From: Haemaphysalis longicornis
Taxonomy: Eukaryota; Arthropoda; Arachnida; Ixodida; Ixodidae
Assembly: GCA_013339765.2 (NCBI GenBank)
Contig: CM023448.1
Location: forward strand, 282,593,717 to 282,657,716
DNA length: 64,000 bases
Direction of reading: 5' to 3'
Part shown: positions 63,251-64,000 of the stretch, piece by piece
Numbering within the stretch: the first letter of the stretch is position 1
Layout: each line of letters opens with the position of its first letter
Translations under genes and position numbers: made by a program
The notes under the pieces: generated by a model
The model's input: the letters and a program-made list of their open reading frames with translations, nothing else
Databases searched by the model: none
What the model was told of the DNA's origin: nothing

Positions 63251-64000
63251 CCAACGTGGACCCTCGAATCGGCAAAAAAAAATTACAGAGCAAGAGCAAG
63301 TATTGTCAAGGGCAATAATAACTTACAAGACCAACCAGCAAGCAGAAAAACAAACAATAATCAAGCGCTTAGATAGCTCGTGCTGCATGAGAAAGCAATT
63401 CTCAAAACTCCACGCGCAACGTTCTAGAGCCGCCTTGCTTAGCAATCCTGCGTATAGAAAATGATAAACGGGACACAAGTAGGAAAACACCGCACTTTCC
63501 ATTGGTCCCAATCTGTGACAGCTGCTGCTATCGTAAACTTCGACCAACGGAAACGTGCAATATGCCTGCTGGCGAGACGCCTATCATTCTCTGCGAAGGC
63601 CTGCTAATTGAGCCCGTGCTGACCGTTCCTGTTCTTACGCACCAATGGTACGACACTAACTTGCGGTTTCGCGCATAAAGTGAAGCCCATTTCCGCACAC
63701 TGTAGCAACCCCACTGTCCGCTGTAGCAACACCACCACTCAATTTACTCCTCACGCAGTTTTTCTCTTTTTTTAGCGACGCTGTTATTAGTGGTACGTTG
63801 GTCGCATTTTTTTGTGTCGTCACCGTCACCCCAGGCAGAATATGCTTAGCGGCAAAACTAACTTTTTTTGTAAAAGCTTTGTAGCTCTCAATCTGCTGCT
63901 GATATCTTGGAAAAAAATCATGATGAAGTGTAGGAACTGAAAATGTCTATTCTCTATGTCAAAAAGCATTTCATACGCTCGAAAAGGTGTTTCAGCGGCC
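63251..64000. other. Unassigned DNA to the window end
   Basis: A direct repeat cactgtagcaacccca/ccgctgtagcaacacca lies at 63699-63733. No gene was recognised. Confidence 0.35.

Overview
This is nuclear DNA of an arthropod, most likely a hard tick (Ixodidae). The evidence is the repeat content. Five copies of a tRNA-headed SINE with (TCAA)n/(CAAT)n tails match the Ruka-type SINE known from ixodid ticks. CR1-like, RNase H-bearing I-like and Tx1-like LINE fragments, THAP-domain fragments and many microsatellites also fit a large tick genome. There are no operons and no bacterial or organellar genes. I found no complete, intact host protein-coding gene. Almost every protein signal is a mobile-element relic, and the window reads as gene-poor or intronic DNA. 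One 100-N gap (32501-32600) marks a contig join.

Layout. 1-3600: GC-rich start, (ACAT)n and (TGTC)n microsatellites, a SINE, a decayed ~360-400 bp tandem repeat and a (TTTA)n-tailed element. 3590-7800: a repeat copy whose inverted partner lies 31 kb away, a dead CR1-like LINE on the minus strand, and two SINEs. 8090-8680: CpG-rich island. 8700-16000: mostly unassigned DNA holding a candidate 230-bp MITE, a 710-bp TTAA-flanked element, a GH35-like gene fragment and a 20-bp-arm hairpin. 16000-18730: tRNA-like relic, I-like LINE 3' end, and a Tx1-like LINE 3' end sitting exactly inside a (TGTC)n microsatellite. 19400-22550: two THAP-domain fragments, one behind a CpG-rich possible promoter, a 230-bp MITE with ~57-bp inverted repeats, and a 5'-truncated SINE with a perfect 15-bp target duplication.

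24400-32330: an AT-rich tandem array interrupted by a GC-rich block and a LINE, then ORF1 and endonuclease remains of one LINE and a 3.2-kb I-like LINE carrying endonuclease, reverse transcriptase, RNase H and a CCHC knuckle, all frameshifted. 34100-37700: SINE, the inverted partner repeat, (CT)n and (GA)n tracts and a THAP pseudogene. 41750-44380: a 237-bp Tc1/mariner-type MITE and two abutting palindromes. 47990-50120: a possible solo LTR and a second SINE type. 50680-56280: a pair of inverted TTAA-type termini enclosing an 866-bp foldback element and a 1795-bp Tc1-like element with ~325-bp inverted repeats and a truncated transposase. 56460-64000: LINE 3' end, duplicated tRNA-like unit, a ~168-bp tandem repeat, a transposase C-terminal fragment and a promoter-like YY1/CCAAT cluster.

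The elements do not work together as a system. They record successive, often nested, insertions. The most unusual points are the microsatellite-seated Tx1-like LINE, the back-to-back palindromes at 44286-44378, the foldback element, the long-inverted-repeat Tc1 element with half a transposase, and three THAP fragments that have all lost the same zinc-binding cysteine region.
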